Assembly (NCBI RefSeq): GCF_002149925.1
Contig: NZ_MSLT01000012.1
Coordinates: forward strand, 1-64,000
Source of the DNA: Thioflexithrix psekupsensis
Lineage (GTDB): Bacteria > Pseudomonadota > Gammaproteobacteria > Beggiatoales > Beggiatoaceae
Length of the DNA: 64,000 nucleotides
Reading direction: 5' to 3'
Within the stretch, counting starts at the first letter, position 1; the number at the start of each line of letters is the position of its first letter. Both the position numbers and the translations under genes were made by a program. The notes under the pieces are model-generated. The model saw nothing but the letters and a program-made list of their open reading frames with translations. It was not told where the DNA came from and searched no databases. Shown here piece by piece: positions 8,921 to 18,901 of the stretch.

Positions 8921-10255
8921 TCACCCTGTCAGATCAGATTTCTCTCGTTTCCGATAAAAAGTCCGCTCTTGTAATCCTAATTGTTGGGCTAATTCTTTTA
9001 ACGTCCCAGAAAAATTAGCTTCTGCCCAGATTAAATATTTTTTTTCTACCTCAGCCAAAGGCAATAAAGGCGTATTAAAATAGGGAATAGATTTAACGTC
9101 TAAATCCAAGGCATTTATATCCGTATTTAAATCAGGATTTAAATGATGTGGAAAAATATCAGACCCATCGACTAATAAACTGGCACGTTCTAATAAATTA
9201 CGCAATTCACGAATATTTCCCTCAAAAGGATAATGTTGCAAAAACGTCAAACTGCTTTCATGTAATTTCAAAGTGCGATGGGGGGCAATTCGCTTTAATA
9301 ACGATTCGCATAATAAAGGAATATCTTCGCGTCGGGTTCTTAATGGGGGCAGAACGATAGGAAACACATTAATTCTATAGTACAAATCTTGTCTAAACGT
9401 GCCTGCTTGTACCATATTAGCCAGTGGTTTGTGAGTGGCACAAATTAAGCGAAAATTTGCTTTTTGTGGCTCAATGCTGCCTACTCGTCGATAAATCCCT
9501 GTTTCTAATAAACGCAGTAATTTAACTTGTAAATTCAATGGGACATCGCCAATTTCATCTAAAAATAATGTGCCATCATGCGCATATTCTACCAAGCCTA
9601 ATTTGCGTTGATACGCGCCTGTAAACGCTCCCTTTTCATGTCCAAACAATTCACTTTCAAATAAAGTCTCAGATAAACCAGAGCAATCTACTGGCACAAA
9701 TTGCCCTTTGGCGTAAGCACTTTCTTTATGAATTGCTTGTGCAATCAAGTCTTTACCCGTCCCAGATTCTCCCAATAAAAGCACCGTCGCATCACTGCCA
9801 GCTACCCGCGAAATCAGGGCTAATACTTGATTAAATGCAGCACTACGCCCGACCAATCCCTCATCCATTGCGTCAGAACTGGCAATTTTAAGGGTATGTA
9901 AAACTTCTAATAAATAAACAATATCGCCCTTAACATTGCGAATGGGTAAAGTTTGGATGTTAACATGACTTTCTCCATGACGAGTATAGTGAGTATGTAA
10001 AACACGATGTGCTTCTCCCGTCTCCAGCGTGGCTTTAAGCGGGCAATTTTCTCCTTCTTGGTCACAGGGAGCGCGGTAATGATGTGAAGCCGCATAACAA
10101 TAAGTTTTTTCAGAAAAAAATTGACCATAACAAGCCTGATAAGCCGCATTAGTCGCCAAAATTTCATAATGTGGACTGAGCAGCGCAGCGGGAACGGGAT
10201 AGTATTGTAAAAATTGTAAGGCTTCAAGATGGGGTTTAACTGTCATTTTTGTCAT
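8921..10255 (-). CDS. Sigma-54-dependent transcriptional activator (PAS-AAA-Fis)
   Basis: A 444-residue bacterial enhancer-binding protein. Residues about 10-125 form a PAS-like sensor with several Cys and His ([19 protein letters not shown] then [17 protein letters not shown]), which could bind a metal, haem or thiol signal. The AAA+ domain carries Walker A GESGTGKD at about 158, GAFTGA at about 211 and Walker B-type LFLDEIGD. The C-terminus ends with a Fis-type helix-turn-helix ([19 protein letters not shown]). It lies divergent from cydPABX, whose promoter region has a -24/-12 site, so control of the bd oxidase operon is likely (inference). ATG codons at 10255 and 10246 are both possible starts. 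Confidence 0.93.
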   Translation of the reverse strand: MTKMTVKPHLEALQFLQYYPVPAALLSPHYEILATNAAYQACYGQFFSEKTYCYAASHHYRAPCDQEGENCPLKATLETGEAHRVLHTHYTRHGESHVNIQTLPIRNVKGDIVYLLEVLHTLKIASSDAMDEGLVGRSAAFNQVLALISRVAGSDATVLLLGESGTGKDLIAQAIHKESAYAKGQFVPVDCSGLSETLFESELFGHEKGAFTGAYQRKLGLVEYAHDGTLFLDEIGDVPLNLQVKLLRLLETGIYRRVGSIEPQKANFRLICATHKPLANMVQAGTFRQDLYYRINVFPIVLPPLRTRREDIPLLCESLLKRIAPHRTLKLHESSLTFLQHYPFEGNIRELRNLLERASLLVDGSDIFPHHLNPDLNTDINALDLDVKSIPYFNTPLLPLAEVEKKYLIWAEANFSGTLKELAQQLGLQERTFYRKREKSDLTG

Positions 10256-10363
10256 GCTTAAATTATCGTGTTTATGTTATTTTTGACAGTTTAAACCAAA
10301 AGCCTAATTTTACGCAAATTAATTTTTATCAATATAAACAATATATTAGCGTTTTATAAAAAG

Positions 10364-10380
10364 TCGGCATTGCTTTTGCC
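10364..10380 (+). promoter_or_regulatory. Predicted sigma-54 (-24/-12) promoter of cydPABX
   Basis: The sequence CGGCATTGCTTTTGCC has GG at 10366-10367 and GC at 10378-10379 with exactly ten bases between, the invariant spacing of RpoN promoters, and matches GGCA and TTGC of the consensus. It lies 58 bases before the cydP start and next to a divergent sigma-54 activator gene. Confidence 0.72.
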
Positions 10381-10437
10381 AAAGGGAAGAGGTGTATTTT
10401 AAATGAAACCTGCATCAAGCATCTAAAGGAGGTGAAC

Positions 10438-10611
10438 ATGCAAAAACGTTTTTTAAGCCCCTTACAACGGGAAATTATTGCTATTTTAGCAATTAAATTA
10501 TTGATTTTATACATTTTAAAACAGTGTTTCTTTAGCGAACCTGTCGCACAACATTGGACGGTGCCAGATATGGATACAATATTTTTTTCCCCAAGCACAC
10601 ACCTTGAGTAG
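10438..10611 (+). CDS. cydP: CydP-like small subunit/assembly protein of cytochrome bd
   Basis: A 57-residue protein, MQKRFLSPLQREIIAILAIK onward, with one membrane helix (about 12-28) followed by a short periplasmic tail. It has a very strong ribosome site (AAAGGAGGTGAAC) and ends 11 bases before cydA. Small single-helix proteins of this type (CydP, cytochrome oxidase putative small subunit) precede cydA in many proteobacteria. The typical K-R-x-L N-terminus and F-F after the helix are present. Assignment rests on size, position and pattern. Confidence 0.8.
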   Translation: MQKRFLSPLQREIIAILAIKLLILYILKQCFFSEPVAQHWTVPDMDTIFFSPSTHLE

Positions 10612-10622
10612 GATAGCGCATA

Positions 10623-12212
10623 ATGGATAGTGTTGTAGAACTTTCAAGATTACAATTTGCAATCACCGCAATGTATCATTTTTTGTTTGTCCCTTTAACA
10701 TTAGGTTTATCATTCCTAATGGCCATTATGGAATCGGTTTATGTCATTACGAATAAACAGATTTATAAAGACATGACGCAATTTTGGGGAAAATTATTTG
10801 CCATTAACTTTGCATTAGGCGTAACGACAGGAATTACTTTAGAGTTTCAATTCGGCACCAATTGGGCTTATTATTCGCATTATGTGGGCGATATATTTGG
10901 CGCACCTTTAGCCATTGAAGGTTTAATGGCTTTCTTCTTAGAATCCACTTTTATTGGTCTGTTTTTCTTTGGCTGGGATAAATTGAGCAAACGACAACAT
11001 TTAATGGTGACTTGGTTAGTGGCCATTGGTTCTAATTTGTCGGCATTATGGATTTTAATTGCCAATGGTTGGATGCAAAACCCTATCGGCGCGGAATTCA
11101 GTTACGAAACCATGCGCATGGAAATGGTGAGTTTTAGTGAAATTATTTTTAATCCTGTCGCTCAAGTTAAATTTGTGCATACCGTCGCGGCGGGTTATGT
11201 GACGGGTTCTGTATTCGTATTGGCGATTAGTGCGTATTATTTGTTAAAAGGGCGTGATGTGGAATTTGCGCGACGCTCTTTTGCGGTGGCATCGGGTTTT
11301 GGTTTAGCGGCTATTTTATCGGTGATTGTGTTGGGAGATGAAAGCGGTTATACAGCGGGAGAAGTACAAAAAGTGAAGCTCGCCGCCATCGAAGCCGAAT
11401 GGGAAACGGAAGAAGCCCCCGCCGCGTTTACCCTGTTCGGTTTTCCCAATCAGGAAACACAACATACTGATTATGCAGTTAAAATTCCTTATGTCATGGG
11501 TATTATTGCCACGCGCTCTTTTGATGAAGAAGTGAAAGGCATTAAAGATTTAATTGTGGAAAATGAAGCGCGAATTAAGCGCGGTATGGTGGCTTATTCT
11601 TTATTCCAATCTTTACGCGAACAGCTAAAAGCAGGGCAAATTCAAGAAGATACCAAAGCAGAATTTGAGAAATATAAAGCGGATTTGGGTTATGGCTTAT
11701 TATTGAAAAAATACACTTCTGAAGTGGTGAATGCCACGCCAGAGCAAATTCGTCAAGCCGCTTTAGATACTATTCCGCGAGTTGCGCCTTTATTCTGGGC
11801 GTTTCGTATTATGGTTGGGGCGGGATTTACCATGTTACTTTTATTTGCGTTGGCCGTTTATTTCACCGCACAACGTACTCTGACACAACCGAATCGCCGT
11901 TGGTTTTTGTGGTTTGCTTTGTTGTGCTTGCCGTTGCCGTGGATAGCTTCAGAAATGGGTTGGGTGGTGGCGGAATACGGAAGACAGCCGTGGTCAATCG
12001 CTGAAATTTTACCCACTCACTTGAGTGTTTCAACTCGTTCATTGAATGACTTGTATTTTAGTTTAAGTGGGTTTATTGGATTTTATACCTTGTTGTTTTT
12101 TGTGGAAATGTTTTTGATGATCAAATATGCCCGCCTCGGCCCTAGCAGTCTGGGGACAAGCCGTTATCATTTTGAACAAACTCACGTAGAACATGCAACA
12201 CTCAAAGGGTAA
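10623..12212 (+). CDS. cydA: Cytochrome bd ubiquinol oxidase subunit I
   Basis: A 529-residue integral membrane protein, the usual length for CydA. It transfers electrons from ubiquinol to oxygen in the inner membrane. Seen are the haem ligand His19 in [12 protein letters not shown], the second haem His in [11 protein letters not shown] at about 180, the Met ligand and signature in [15 protein letters not shown] near 440, and the charged periplasmic Q-loop region around 250-380. The GRQPW motif is diagnostic. It is second in cydP-cydA-cydB-cydX, with six bases to cydB. Confidence 0.98.
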   Translation: MDSVVELSRLQFAITAMYHFLFVPLTLGLSFLMAIMESVYVITNKQIYKDMTQFWGKLFAINFALGVTTGITLEFQFGTNWAYYSHYVGDIFGAPLAIEGLMAFFLESTFIGLFFFGWDKLSKRQHLMVTWLVAIGSNLSALWILIANGWMQNPIGAEFSYETMRMEMVSFSEIIFNPVAQVKFVHTVAAGYVTGSVFVLAISAYYLLKGRDVEFARRSFAVASGFGLAAILSVIVLGDESGYTAGEVQKVKLAAIEAEWETEEAPAAFTLFGFPNQETQHTDYAVKIPYVMGIIATRSFDEEVKGIKDLIVENEARIKRGMVAYSLFQSLREQLKAGQIQEDTKAEFEKYKADLGYGLLLKKYTSEVVNATPEQIRQAALDTIPRVAPLFWAFRIMVGAGFTMLLLFALAVYFTAQRTLTQPNRRWFLWFALLCLPLPWIASEMGWVVAEYGRQPWSIAEILPTHLSVSTRSLNDLYFSLSGFIGFYTLLFFVEMFLMIKYARLGPSSLGTSRYHFEQTHVEHATLKG

Positions 12213-12218
12213 TTCATT

Positions 12219-13358
12219 ATGTTGGATTATGAAACATTAAAACTGATTTGGTGGTTATTTGTGGGTATTCTGCTCATCGGTTTTGCGATTACAGATGGTT
12301 TTGATATGGGCGTGGGGACTTTGCTGCCTTTTGTCGCACGCGATGACATGGAACGGCGTATTGTGATTAATAGTGTGGGCGCGACTTGGGAAGGCAATCA
12401 GGTTTGGTTCATTACGGCAGGCGGGGCGATTTTTGCCGCGTTGCCTATCGTCTATGCGGTTGCTTTTTCAGGCTTTTATATTGCGTTATTGCTGGTTTTA
12501 TTTGCGTTATTTTTACGTCCTGTGGGCTTTGATTATCGCAGTAAAATTAAACATCCGTATTGGCGTTCTACATGGGATTGGGGTTTATTTATTGGTGGAA
12601 CAGTGCCTGCGATTGTATTTGGTATTGCGTTTGGGAACTTATTACAAGGCGTGCCATTTTATTTTGATGAGGATTTGCGGGCATTTTATACGGGCAGTTT
12701 TTGGCAATTGCTGAATCCTTTTGGTTTATTAGCGGGCGTGGTGAGTCTTTCTATGTTGGTGATGCACGGGGCGATTTATTTGCAAATTCGCACAGTGGGA
12801 GAGATTTATGCGCGGAGTCAGCGGGCAGTGTGGTTATTTGGAGGCTTATTTTTGGGCAGTTTTGCGTTGGCGGGAGTGTGGTTGGTGTGGGGAATTGAGG
12901 GCTATCAGGTGTTGACCATGCCCGCTACGGACGCGCTTCCCAATCCCTTAGCCAAAACAGTTGTAAAACAAGCAGGCGCGTGGCTCACCAATTACGAACG
13001 TTATCCTTTGACCGTTTTAGCTCCTGTGAGTGCTTTTTTAGGCGCGGGATTGGCGATGTGGTTTTCTTGGATGCAGCATTTAAAATTGGCTTTTATCAGC
13101 AGTAGCATGATGTTATCGGGGGTTATTTTGACGGCGGGTTGTGCGATGTTTCCTTTTATCATGCCCTCCAGTGCCAATCCTGATCACAGTTTAATCATTT
13201 GGGATTCTGCATCGAGTCATTTAACTTTGACCATTATGTTTTATGCGACGGTGATTTTTTTACCCTTGATTATTTTTTACACCAGTTGGGTTTATCGGGT
13301 GTTGCGTGGCAAAATCACCGCACAACATATTGAAGCACATCAACATTCTGCGTATTAA
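12219..13358 (+). CDS. cydB: Cytochrome bd ubiquinol oxidase subunit II
   Basis: A 379-residue membrane protein with eight to nine hydrophobic segments, the usual CydB length. Family signatures include ITDGFDMGVGTLLPF near the N-terminus, WEGNQVWFITAGGAIFAALP at about 57 and RPVGFDYRSK. It forms the heterodimer with CydA. The start follows cydA by six bases and the cydX start follows its stop by twelve, so the subunits are made from one mRNA. Confidence 0.98.
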   Translation: MLDYETLKLIWWLFVGILLIGFAITDGFDMGVGTLLPFVARDDMERRIVINSVGATWEGNQVWFITAGGAIFAALPIVYAVAFSGFYIALLLVLFALFLRPVGFDYRSKIKHPYWRSTWDWGLFIGGTVPAIVFGIAFGNLLQGVPFYFDEDLRAFYTGSFWQLLNPFGLLAGVVSLSMLVMHGAIYLQIRTVGEIYARSQRAVWLFGGLFLGSFALAGVWLVWGIEGYQVLTMPATDALPNPLAKTVVKQAGAWLTNYERYPLTVLAPVSAFLGAGLAMWFSWMQHLKLAFISSSMMLSGVILTAGCAMFPFIMPSSANPDHSLIIWDSASSHLTLTIMFYATVIFLPLIIFYTSWVYRVLRGKITAQHIEAHQHSAY

Positions 13359-13370
13359 TGGGAGTTTAAC

Positions 13371-13481
13371 ATGTGGTATTTTGCATGGATGTTAGGGACA
13401 GCTTTGGCGTGTTCATTGGGGATTATCAATGTGTTGTGGTTAGAAGCCCAAGACAGTGCAGAGACAGAAGAAAATAAATAA
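13371..13481 (+). CDS. cydX: Cytochrome bd small subunit CydX
   Basis: A 36-residue single-helix peptide, MWYFAWMLGTALACSLGIIN onward, then VLWLEAQDSAETEENK. The W-Y-F-A-W-x-L-G pattern and L-W-L-E are diagnostic of CydX, which stabilises the haems of the bd oxidase. ATG follows GGGAG by seven bases. Last gene of the cyd operon. Confidence 0.95.
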   Translation: MWYFAWMLGTALACSLGIINVLWLEAQDSAETEENK

Positions 13482-13583
13482 TTTCGCTTAAAAAGGAAAA
13501 ATAAAGTGATTTGCAATGATTTTGCAAAAAATATTTATTTTTCCTTCCTGTTATTAACAGCTTATATTTGGAGAATTATCATA

Positions 13584-14213
13584 TTGACAGAAAAAAATGC
13601 GGCGGGTTCAGGTTATTCTTGTTGTGGTGGTCGCGGACATCACGGACATCACGGACATCATGGAATGTGTGGTTCAATTGCGCTACAAGGTGGTGATTTG
13701 TTGGAGGCAGATAAGCACAGTATTTTGTATTTGCATGAAGAAGAAAAGTTGGCACGAGACGTTTATTTGTCTTTAGCTCGGCATTGGGATTCGTTGATTC
13801 ATCAACATGTTTCTGAATCAGAACAACGACATATCGACAGAATTGGTGATTTAATCACGGTTTATCACTTGGATGATTTGCTGTCAGCCGATGTGGGGGT
13901 ATTTAGAAATACTGACCTGCAAAAATTGTACGACGAATTGGTGGCGCGTGGACAAAAAACTGCCCATGATGCGTTATTGGTGGGTGCGTGGGTGGAAGAG
14001 GCGGATATTCAGGATTTGCAGCAGGCTTTAACGAAGACAAAAAACCCTGATTTAATAAATACTTATGAGCATTTATTACAGGCTTCATACCGTCATTTAA
14101 ATTTATTTGTGCGCACGTGGATGGCGCAATCTGAAATGTTTTACACTGCGCAAATTTTGCCCCAAGCCACCGTAGATGCCATTTTGGGAGCGGGGCAAGT
14201 ATGTCAAATTTAG
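13584..14213 (+). CDS. DUF2202 ferritin-like protein with a His/Gly-rich N-terminus
   Basis: A protein of 209 residues if it starts at the TTG at 13584, which has GGAG ten bases ahead. A longer frame from GTG 13506 would add a hydrophobic segment that could be a membrane anchor. After YSCCGGRGHHGHHGHHGMCG, a likely metal-binding stretch, comes a four-helix ferritin-like domain: LYLHEEEKLARDVYLSLARHW, SESEQRHIDRIGDLI and LLQASYRHLNLFVR provide the Glu and His typical of DUF2202. Relatives are thought to bind metal, but the reaction is not established. It is 100 bases downstream of cydX, possibly in the same regulon. Confidence 0.85.
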   Translation: MTEKNAAGSGYSCCGGRGHHGHHGHHGMCGSIALQGGDLLEADKHSILYLHEEEKLARDVYLSLARHWDSLIHQHVSESEQRHIDRIGDLITVYHLDDLLSADVGVFRNTDLQKLYDELVARGQKTAHDALLVGAWVEEADIQDLQQALTKTKNPDLINTYEHLLQASYRHLNLFVRTWMAQSEMFYTAQILPQATVDAILGAGQVCQI

Positions 14214-14280
14214 CATATCTTTGATTATTATAGTAAAATGATGCGTTTTGACAACTAACGTACAGGTAAAGTAAAACAAT

Positions 14281-15264
14281 ATGACTCAGCATAATACTGT
14301 TTCTGTGGACGACCCAGTTAATCGTTTACAGCATTTTCCGGTGACTTTTTTTGCGGTGGTGATGGGGCTTTCGGGCTTGGCGATTTCGTATCAAAAAGCC
14401 CACGAGGTATTGGGTTTGCCGCATTGGATAGGGATGGGTTTGGCGTATTTGGTTTTGATTTTATTTGCGGTTATTTCGCTTATTTATGGGTTAAAAATGG
14501 TCAAATATCCTGCCGAAGTGCGCGGTGAATTTACCCATCCCATTCGCCTTAATTTTTTCGCGGCCATTAGCATTTCTATGTTACTGATCGCCGTTATTTA
14601 TCATTCAATTCAAGCGAGTATGGCCATTTACGCATGGTATGCGGGTGCGATTTTGCATTTATTTTTAACGCTCTATGTCTTGAGTTTTTGGATTAATCAT
14701 AATGTAGAAATTCATCATTCTAATCCCGCTTGGTTTATTCCCATTGTGGGTAATGTGATTATCCCTGTGGCAGGAATTCATTATGTACCAACGGAAATTG
14801 TGTTTTTTTTCTTTTCCATTGGTCTATTTTTCTGGTTGGTTTTATTTACATTAATTTTTTATCGCATTATTTTTCATCATCAATTAGTGGAAAAATTTAT
14901 GCCGACTTTGTTTATTTTCATTGCTCCGCCCGCGATTGGATTTGTGGCTTATGTCAAAATGGTGGGGCAATTGGATTTAACAGGACAGCTTTTATATAAC
15001 GTGGGTTTATTTTTTACCTTATTATTATTTTTTATGTATAAGAATTTTACCCGTTTAAAATTCTTTATTTCATGGTGGGCGTTTACTTTTCCGATGGCGG
15101 CGATGACTATTGCAACAATCGTGCGTTATCAATTGACACAACAGCCTTTTTTTGAGTTTCTTTCTTACATTTTATTAATCCTAAGCACGCTCATTATTAC
15201 CACGGTGGCTGTGCGTACCATTCAGCATATTATTAAGGGGGAAATTTGCGTGGTAGAAAAGTGA
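14281..15264 (+). CDS. TDT-family (SLAC1/TehA-like) anion transporter
   Basis: A 327-residue protein with about ten hydrophobic segments, beginning after a short cytosolic leader with FPVTFFAVVMGLSGLAISYQ, the start typical of TehA/SLAC1-like channels. The segments with AWFIPIVGNVIIPVAG and IAPPAIGFVAY match the family's repeated P-containing helices. Members export or conduct small anions such as sulfite, nitrate, malate or tellurite-related species; the substrate here is not readable. A Rho-independent terminator follows at 15312. Confidence 0.88.
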   Translation: MTQHNTVSVDDPVNRLQHFPVTFFAVVMGLSGLAISYQKAHEVLGLPHWIGMGLAYLVLILFAVISLIYGLKMVKYPAEVRGEFTHPIRLNFFAAISISMLLIAVIYHSIQASMAIYAWYAGAILHLFLTLYVLSFWINHNVEIHHSNPAWFIPIVGNVIIPVAGIHYVPTEIVFFFFSIGLFFWLVLFTLIFYRIIFHHQLVEKFMPTLFIFIAPPAIGFVAYVKMVGQLDLTGQLLYNVGLFFTLLLFFMYKNFTRLKFFISWWAFTFPMAAMTIATIVRYQLTQQPFFEFLSYILLILSTLIITTVAVRTIQHIIKGEICVVEK

Positions 15265-15311
15265 GTGATTACCGCTTTCCAACATAAAAAATAATTCTGC
15301 TTATCGTCCTT

Positions 15312-15341
15312 GTGCCAAGTCATCACTTGGCACTTTTTTTT
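15312..15341 (+). terminator. Rho-independent terminator after the TDT transporter
   Basis: A perfect nine-base-pair stem (GTGCCAAGT, loop CATC, ACTTGGCAC) followed by eight T. It lies between the transporter gene and the convergent yhdP gene and overlaps the end of the latter. Confidence 0.92.
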
Positions 15342-18300
15342 AATGCGTTATTCGCTCTACAATAGGCTCTGCCCAATCTCCTGTAATTTGATAATGATAC
15401 TGAATGGTTTTATCAATTTGTTCTTGTAATAAACGCTGCACAATTAATGTCACTGCTCCCGCCGTTAATCCACCTGCAATAATGCCTGCAATCGGTAAAG
15501 TATTGCTAATATGTGGAGTCACCGTGGCAATTTGTTGATAAGTTTTATGTAAAAAATTTGTTTTGCCTGTAATTAACACACGAGCCGCTGAAGATTGCAC
15601 AATTAAATTATCCGTTTTTGCATAACCGTCAAGAATGGCAAAATCGCCCGCAATAATCGCAAAACCTAATCCCTCATCAAAAACATCTCTAAAATCCATG
15701 CTTAAACGCCGCGGTAAGGCTTGCAAATCAAATAAACTCATCATTCTCCCCACCGTACCGGGGTTAAGCGCGACCAAATGCCCTTCAGTTAATAATAAAC
15801 TCAGCGTTCCCACCACTTTATTTAAACGAAATGCACTTGGATTGCCCGGCCAAATTAAGTCTAATAACCATTCTAAACGCCCATCTGCAATCGGTGGATG
15901 CGTGACATTTAATTGCTGCAAACCTAAACCCATATTATCACTAATTCCTGATAATATTAACGTGCTGCGTTGTTGATCTTTTTCTCCCTGCCAATGGCCA
16001 CGTGCCACCACGGTTAAATAATCATTATCAATTGCCGCATGATAATGCAGATCAGTGGGAGAATCATGTTGTGCTTTTAAGGTCAAATGTCCAAAACGAT
16101 ATTGATCCACAATAAAATCAGCAATTGCTATTTCCATCTCAGGCATTTGCGCAGGTTCTAATTGAATGATGGTCTTTTCTTTTTTTTGTTTTTCTTGATC
16201 AATAAAAGGCGTTATATGCAGTTTTTTTAACTTAGCCATTACAGTATGATCGGGGTGATAATTAATGTCACCTTTAATGCCTGTGCTGTCTATTTGTAAT
16301 TGCCAGTGATGATTTTGATGTTGCAATTCTAATTGTACGGGAGATAAATGTAAAACGGTTAATGGCACATGATCAATCGCAATATCCAATTGTAAAGCGG
16401 GGAGTGAAAAGGAATCCTTTTGTCCACTACGAAATTTTGCTACTATTTTATACCAAGCCATCGGATCAAATTCTTTTAAATGCCCATGAATCATCCAGCC
16501 TTCTACAGGTAATTGAACGGTGGAAATCGTTTGATTTATTGCAGCCGATCCCAGTTGTAATAAGGCTTTGATAGGTTTGTTTTTATCCAATTGTAAAAAT
16601 AAGGCTAAATTATCGTTATCATTTAATGAAAATAACACGGGAGAATCGGTGAATGATTCAGGTAATGTTGCTTCTATGGTTAAATGACGTACTTCCTGTT
16701 TATTTTTACCGAATGGCGCAGGTAATAAAATCGCTAATCCTTTTAAATCGCTGTTAAATTGCAATTGGGTATTAGCCTGATGGGTTGAGCGTTGCTTGCG
16801 ATTGGGAATGGAAACGTGTAATTGCCAAGCCATTTCCCCCGCTAAATAATCGGATAAATTCAGTGAATTGAATGCCGGCGCAAAATGCTGCCGTTGCCGT
16901 TCTAAAAATGCCACATCGGCTTGACCTGATAAAGTCACTTTCACGGGAGCTTTAGCATCATTTAAAGCCGATATTAACTGCACTGTCACGGCTTTTTTTG
17001 CCCATTGTCCTTGTAATTGGGCTTGTAACTGTTCGCTGTCAAATTTTACTGATCCCATTAATTGCTCTAATTGTAGATTTAATTTGGAATCGTATAATTC
17101 TACATTTTTAAATTCAATTTCTCCTTTTACCTCGCTTTCCTGTTTCTTATCTAATGGAATCATTAAATCTAATGCTAATCCCATTTTACCGGTCATTTTG
17201 GGTAAATCTTGATCGGGATTAATCACCTTTCTCACAGGACTAACACGAATAAAATCAATACCTTCAGCCATATCACTTTCGACATGTGCTTGTACAGTTA
17301 AAATAGGTGAATCTGCTGATAAATCAGGAATAATGGCTTTAACATAAGGCGAATGACTGCGTTGCAATAAATCTGTCTTTTGCGCATTCACTTGTAAAGT
17401 TTTACCTTGTATTTGAATGTCTGCATTAATATTTTTTAACGCAGGCCAATTGGGATGATAATGCAATTGACCTTCGGTAATTTTACCTTGTGCATTAAAT
17501 CCTGCTTTTTCGGCAGAAAACCAATCTTCCATTAAGCCTGTGAAATCAATTTGAATCTCATTGAGATAACCACCTGTTAAAGCAGATTTTAACCAACGAG
17601 CCGTGTGCGGAATGGCTTGTTCTGGAATGTAACGATGTATTTGAATTAAAGGCAGTTGTGGAATGGACAACGATAATTGACTGCTGATTTTTTCTTTTAT
17701 TAACGCCAATTCTCCTTGTAATAAAACAGGATATTGATTGTCCAAATAAGTTTGTAAATGAAGCTGAGAAATGCGCCAATCTTTGGCGTTTAATTTCTGC
17801 CAACGAAAGCGACCATTTAAACGTTTTAATGTGATGGTTTCTTGATATAATGCAAGCGGCTGCCAATGTACATCGCTGTGTCGTAATTGCAATTCTCCAT
17901 GATGGGGATTCAATTCGATGTGGGCATTTAAATTATCTAGGGCTGGCCATTGTGCAGTGGCTTGATTGGCAATCTGTTGCAAATCAAAATGCAATGACCA
18001 ATCTTTAGGCGATTGATAGCTTAAAATAATTTGTTGTAAATGCCCTTGCGTGTGGAGTAAATAATTTAATAATTGATCCTCTATTTGATCTTTGGCAAAA
18101 AAATTTAATCCCGTCACTAAAGAAGACACAGGAACAGACGGAATAGTCACCGTAAAAGCATCTGTAATAACTTGATGGGGTTCAATGTAAACGTTAAACC
18201 CGGCTGGCTGTAAACGCGACTTTTTCGCTGATTCTGTCGCACGCCAGTGGAGAGAGAATAACGGTATCACTGCCCCTTGTTGCTGTTCTACTGACCAAAG

Positions 18301-18783
18301 GTGAATTTGATCCACGTTTAATTCTAGCGGTTGCTGTTGTAACCATGTCAGCCAAGTGGGATTGTCACTGGCGTGGTCGGAGGGGAAAAATGGGAAAACA
18401 CCATAGTGATTTTCCCATTGAAACAAGGTTAGTTGCTGTATATCAAGCTGAATTTTGCTTAACTGCATGGTTTTACTGCGTAAACTGTGCAAAAGATCAA
18501 TTTGCACCTGCGCTTGTTTAACATGCAGATCAGTGGCTTGAGTCGTGGGCGTGGGAAAACGCACCTCACGCATTTGCAGCGTCAGGTGGTGATTGATGAA
18601 GGTAAGATGGATGGTTTCAAAACGGATAGGATGTTGTAATTGTTGACTTAATATTTTTTCAATTTCATCACGCAAAATCGGAGAATAATAAGGGTAAGTC
18701 AGAATCAATAAACCCAATAAAAAAACAACCAATAACCCATTCACCAAAATGCTAATAAAAATTAAACGTAATAGCTTAATCAA
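15340..18783 (-). CDS. yhdP: YhdP-family AsmA-like phospholipid transport protein
   Basis: A 1,147-residue envelope protein. It has one N-terminal membrane helix (ILVNGLLVVFLLGLLILTY), then a very long beta-rich body of the DUF3971/AsmA type, and a C-terminal AsmA-like block with LPRRLSMDFRDVFDEGLGF and YAKTDNLIVQSS. YhdP proteins bridge the inner and outer membranes and move phospholipids to the outer membrane in E. coli, redundantly with TamB and YdbH. It is slightly shorter than the usual 1,250-1,300 residues. The start is TTG (18781-18783) with no strong ribosome site. A relic of its C-terminal part lies at 8690-8795. Confidence 0.92.
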   Translation of the reverse strand: MIKLLRLIFISILVNGLLVVFLLGLLILTYPYYSPILRDEIEKILSQQLQHPIRFETIHLTFINHHLTLQMREVRFPTPTTQATDLHVKQAQVQIDLLHSLRSKTMQLSKIQLDIQQLTLFQWENHYGVFPFFPSDHASDNPTWLTWLQQQPLELNVDQIHLWSVEQQQGAVIPLFSLHWRATESAKKSRLQPAGFNVYIEPHQVITDAFTVTIPSVPVSSLVTGLNFFAKDQIEDQLLNYLLHTQGHLQQIILSYQSPKDWSLHFDLQQIANQATAQWPALDNLNAHIELNPHHGELQLRHSDVHWQPLALYQETITLKRLNGRFRWQKLNAKDWRISQLHLQTYLDNQYPVLLQGELALIKEKISSQLSLSIPQLPLIQIHRYIPEQAIPHTARWLKSALTGGYLNEIQIDFTGLMEDWFSAEKAGFNAQGKITEGQLHYHPNWPALKNINADIQIQGKTLQVNAQKTDLLQRSHSPYVKAIIPDLSADSPILTVQAHVESDMAEGIDFIRVSPVRKVINPDQDLPKMTGKMGLALDLMIPLDKKQESEVKGEIEFKNVELYDSKLNLQLEQLMGSVKFDSEQLQAQLQGQWAKKAVTVQLISALNDAKAPVKVTLSGQADVAFLERQRQHFAPAFNSLNLSDYLAGEMAWQLHVSIPNRKQRSTHQANTQLQFNSDLKGLAILLPAPFGKNKQEVRHLTIEATLPESFTDSPVLFSLNDNDNLALFLQLDKNKPIKALLQLGSAAINQTISTVQLPVEGWMIHGHLKEFDPMAWYKIVAKFRSGQKDSFSLPALQLDIAIDHVPLTVLHLSPVQLELQHQNHHWQLQIDSTGIKGDINYHPDHTVMAKLKKLHITPFIDQEKQKKEKTIIQLEPAQMPEMEIAIADFIVDQYRFGHLTLKAQHDSPTDLHYHAAIDNDYLTVVARGHWQGEKDQQRSTLILSGISDNMGLGLQQLNVTHPPIADGRLEWLLDLIWPGNPSAFRLNKVVGTLSLLLTEGHLVALNPGTVGRMMSLFDLQALPRRLSMDFRDVFDEGLGFAIIAGDFAILDGYAKTDNLIVQSSAARVLITGKTNFLHKTYQQIATVTPHISNTLPIAGIIAGGLTAGAVTLIVQRLLQEQIDKTIQYHYQITGDWAEPIVERITH

Positions 18784-18901
18784 GGTGACAACAGTGAATT
18801 ATTTACGGCAAAATGAAGTGATTAAAAACAGGCTGACGTGCAAAGAGAATTTTACACTGTGTTAGCACACGATTTTATCAATCATCATCACCTTTTGTTG
18901 A

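Noticed and set aside
10329-10598. Minus-strand frame opposite cydP
   Set aside because: The plus-strand cydP has a strong ribosome site and family pattern; the opposite frame has neither.
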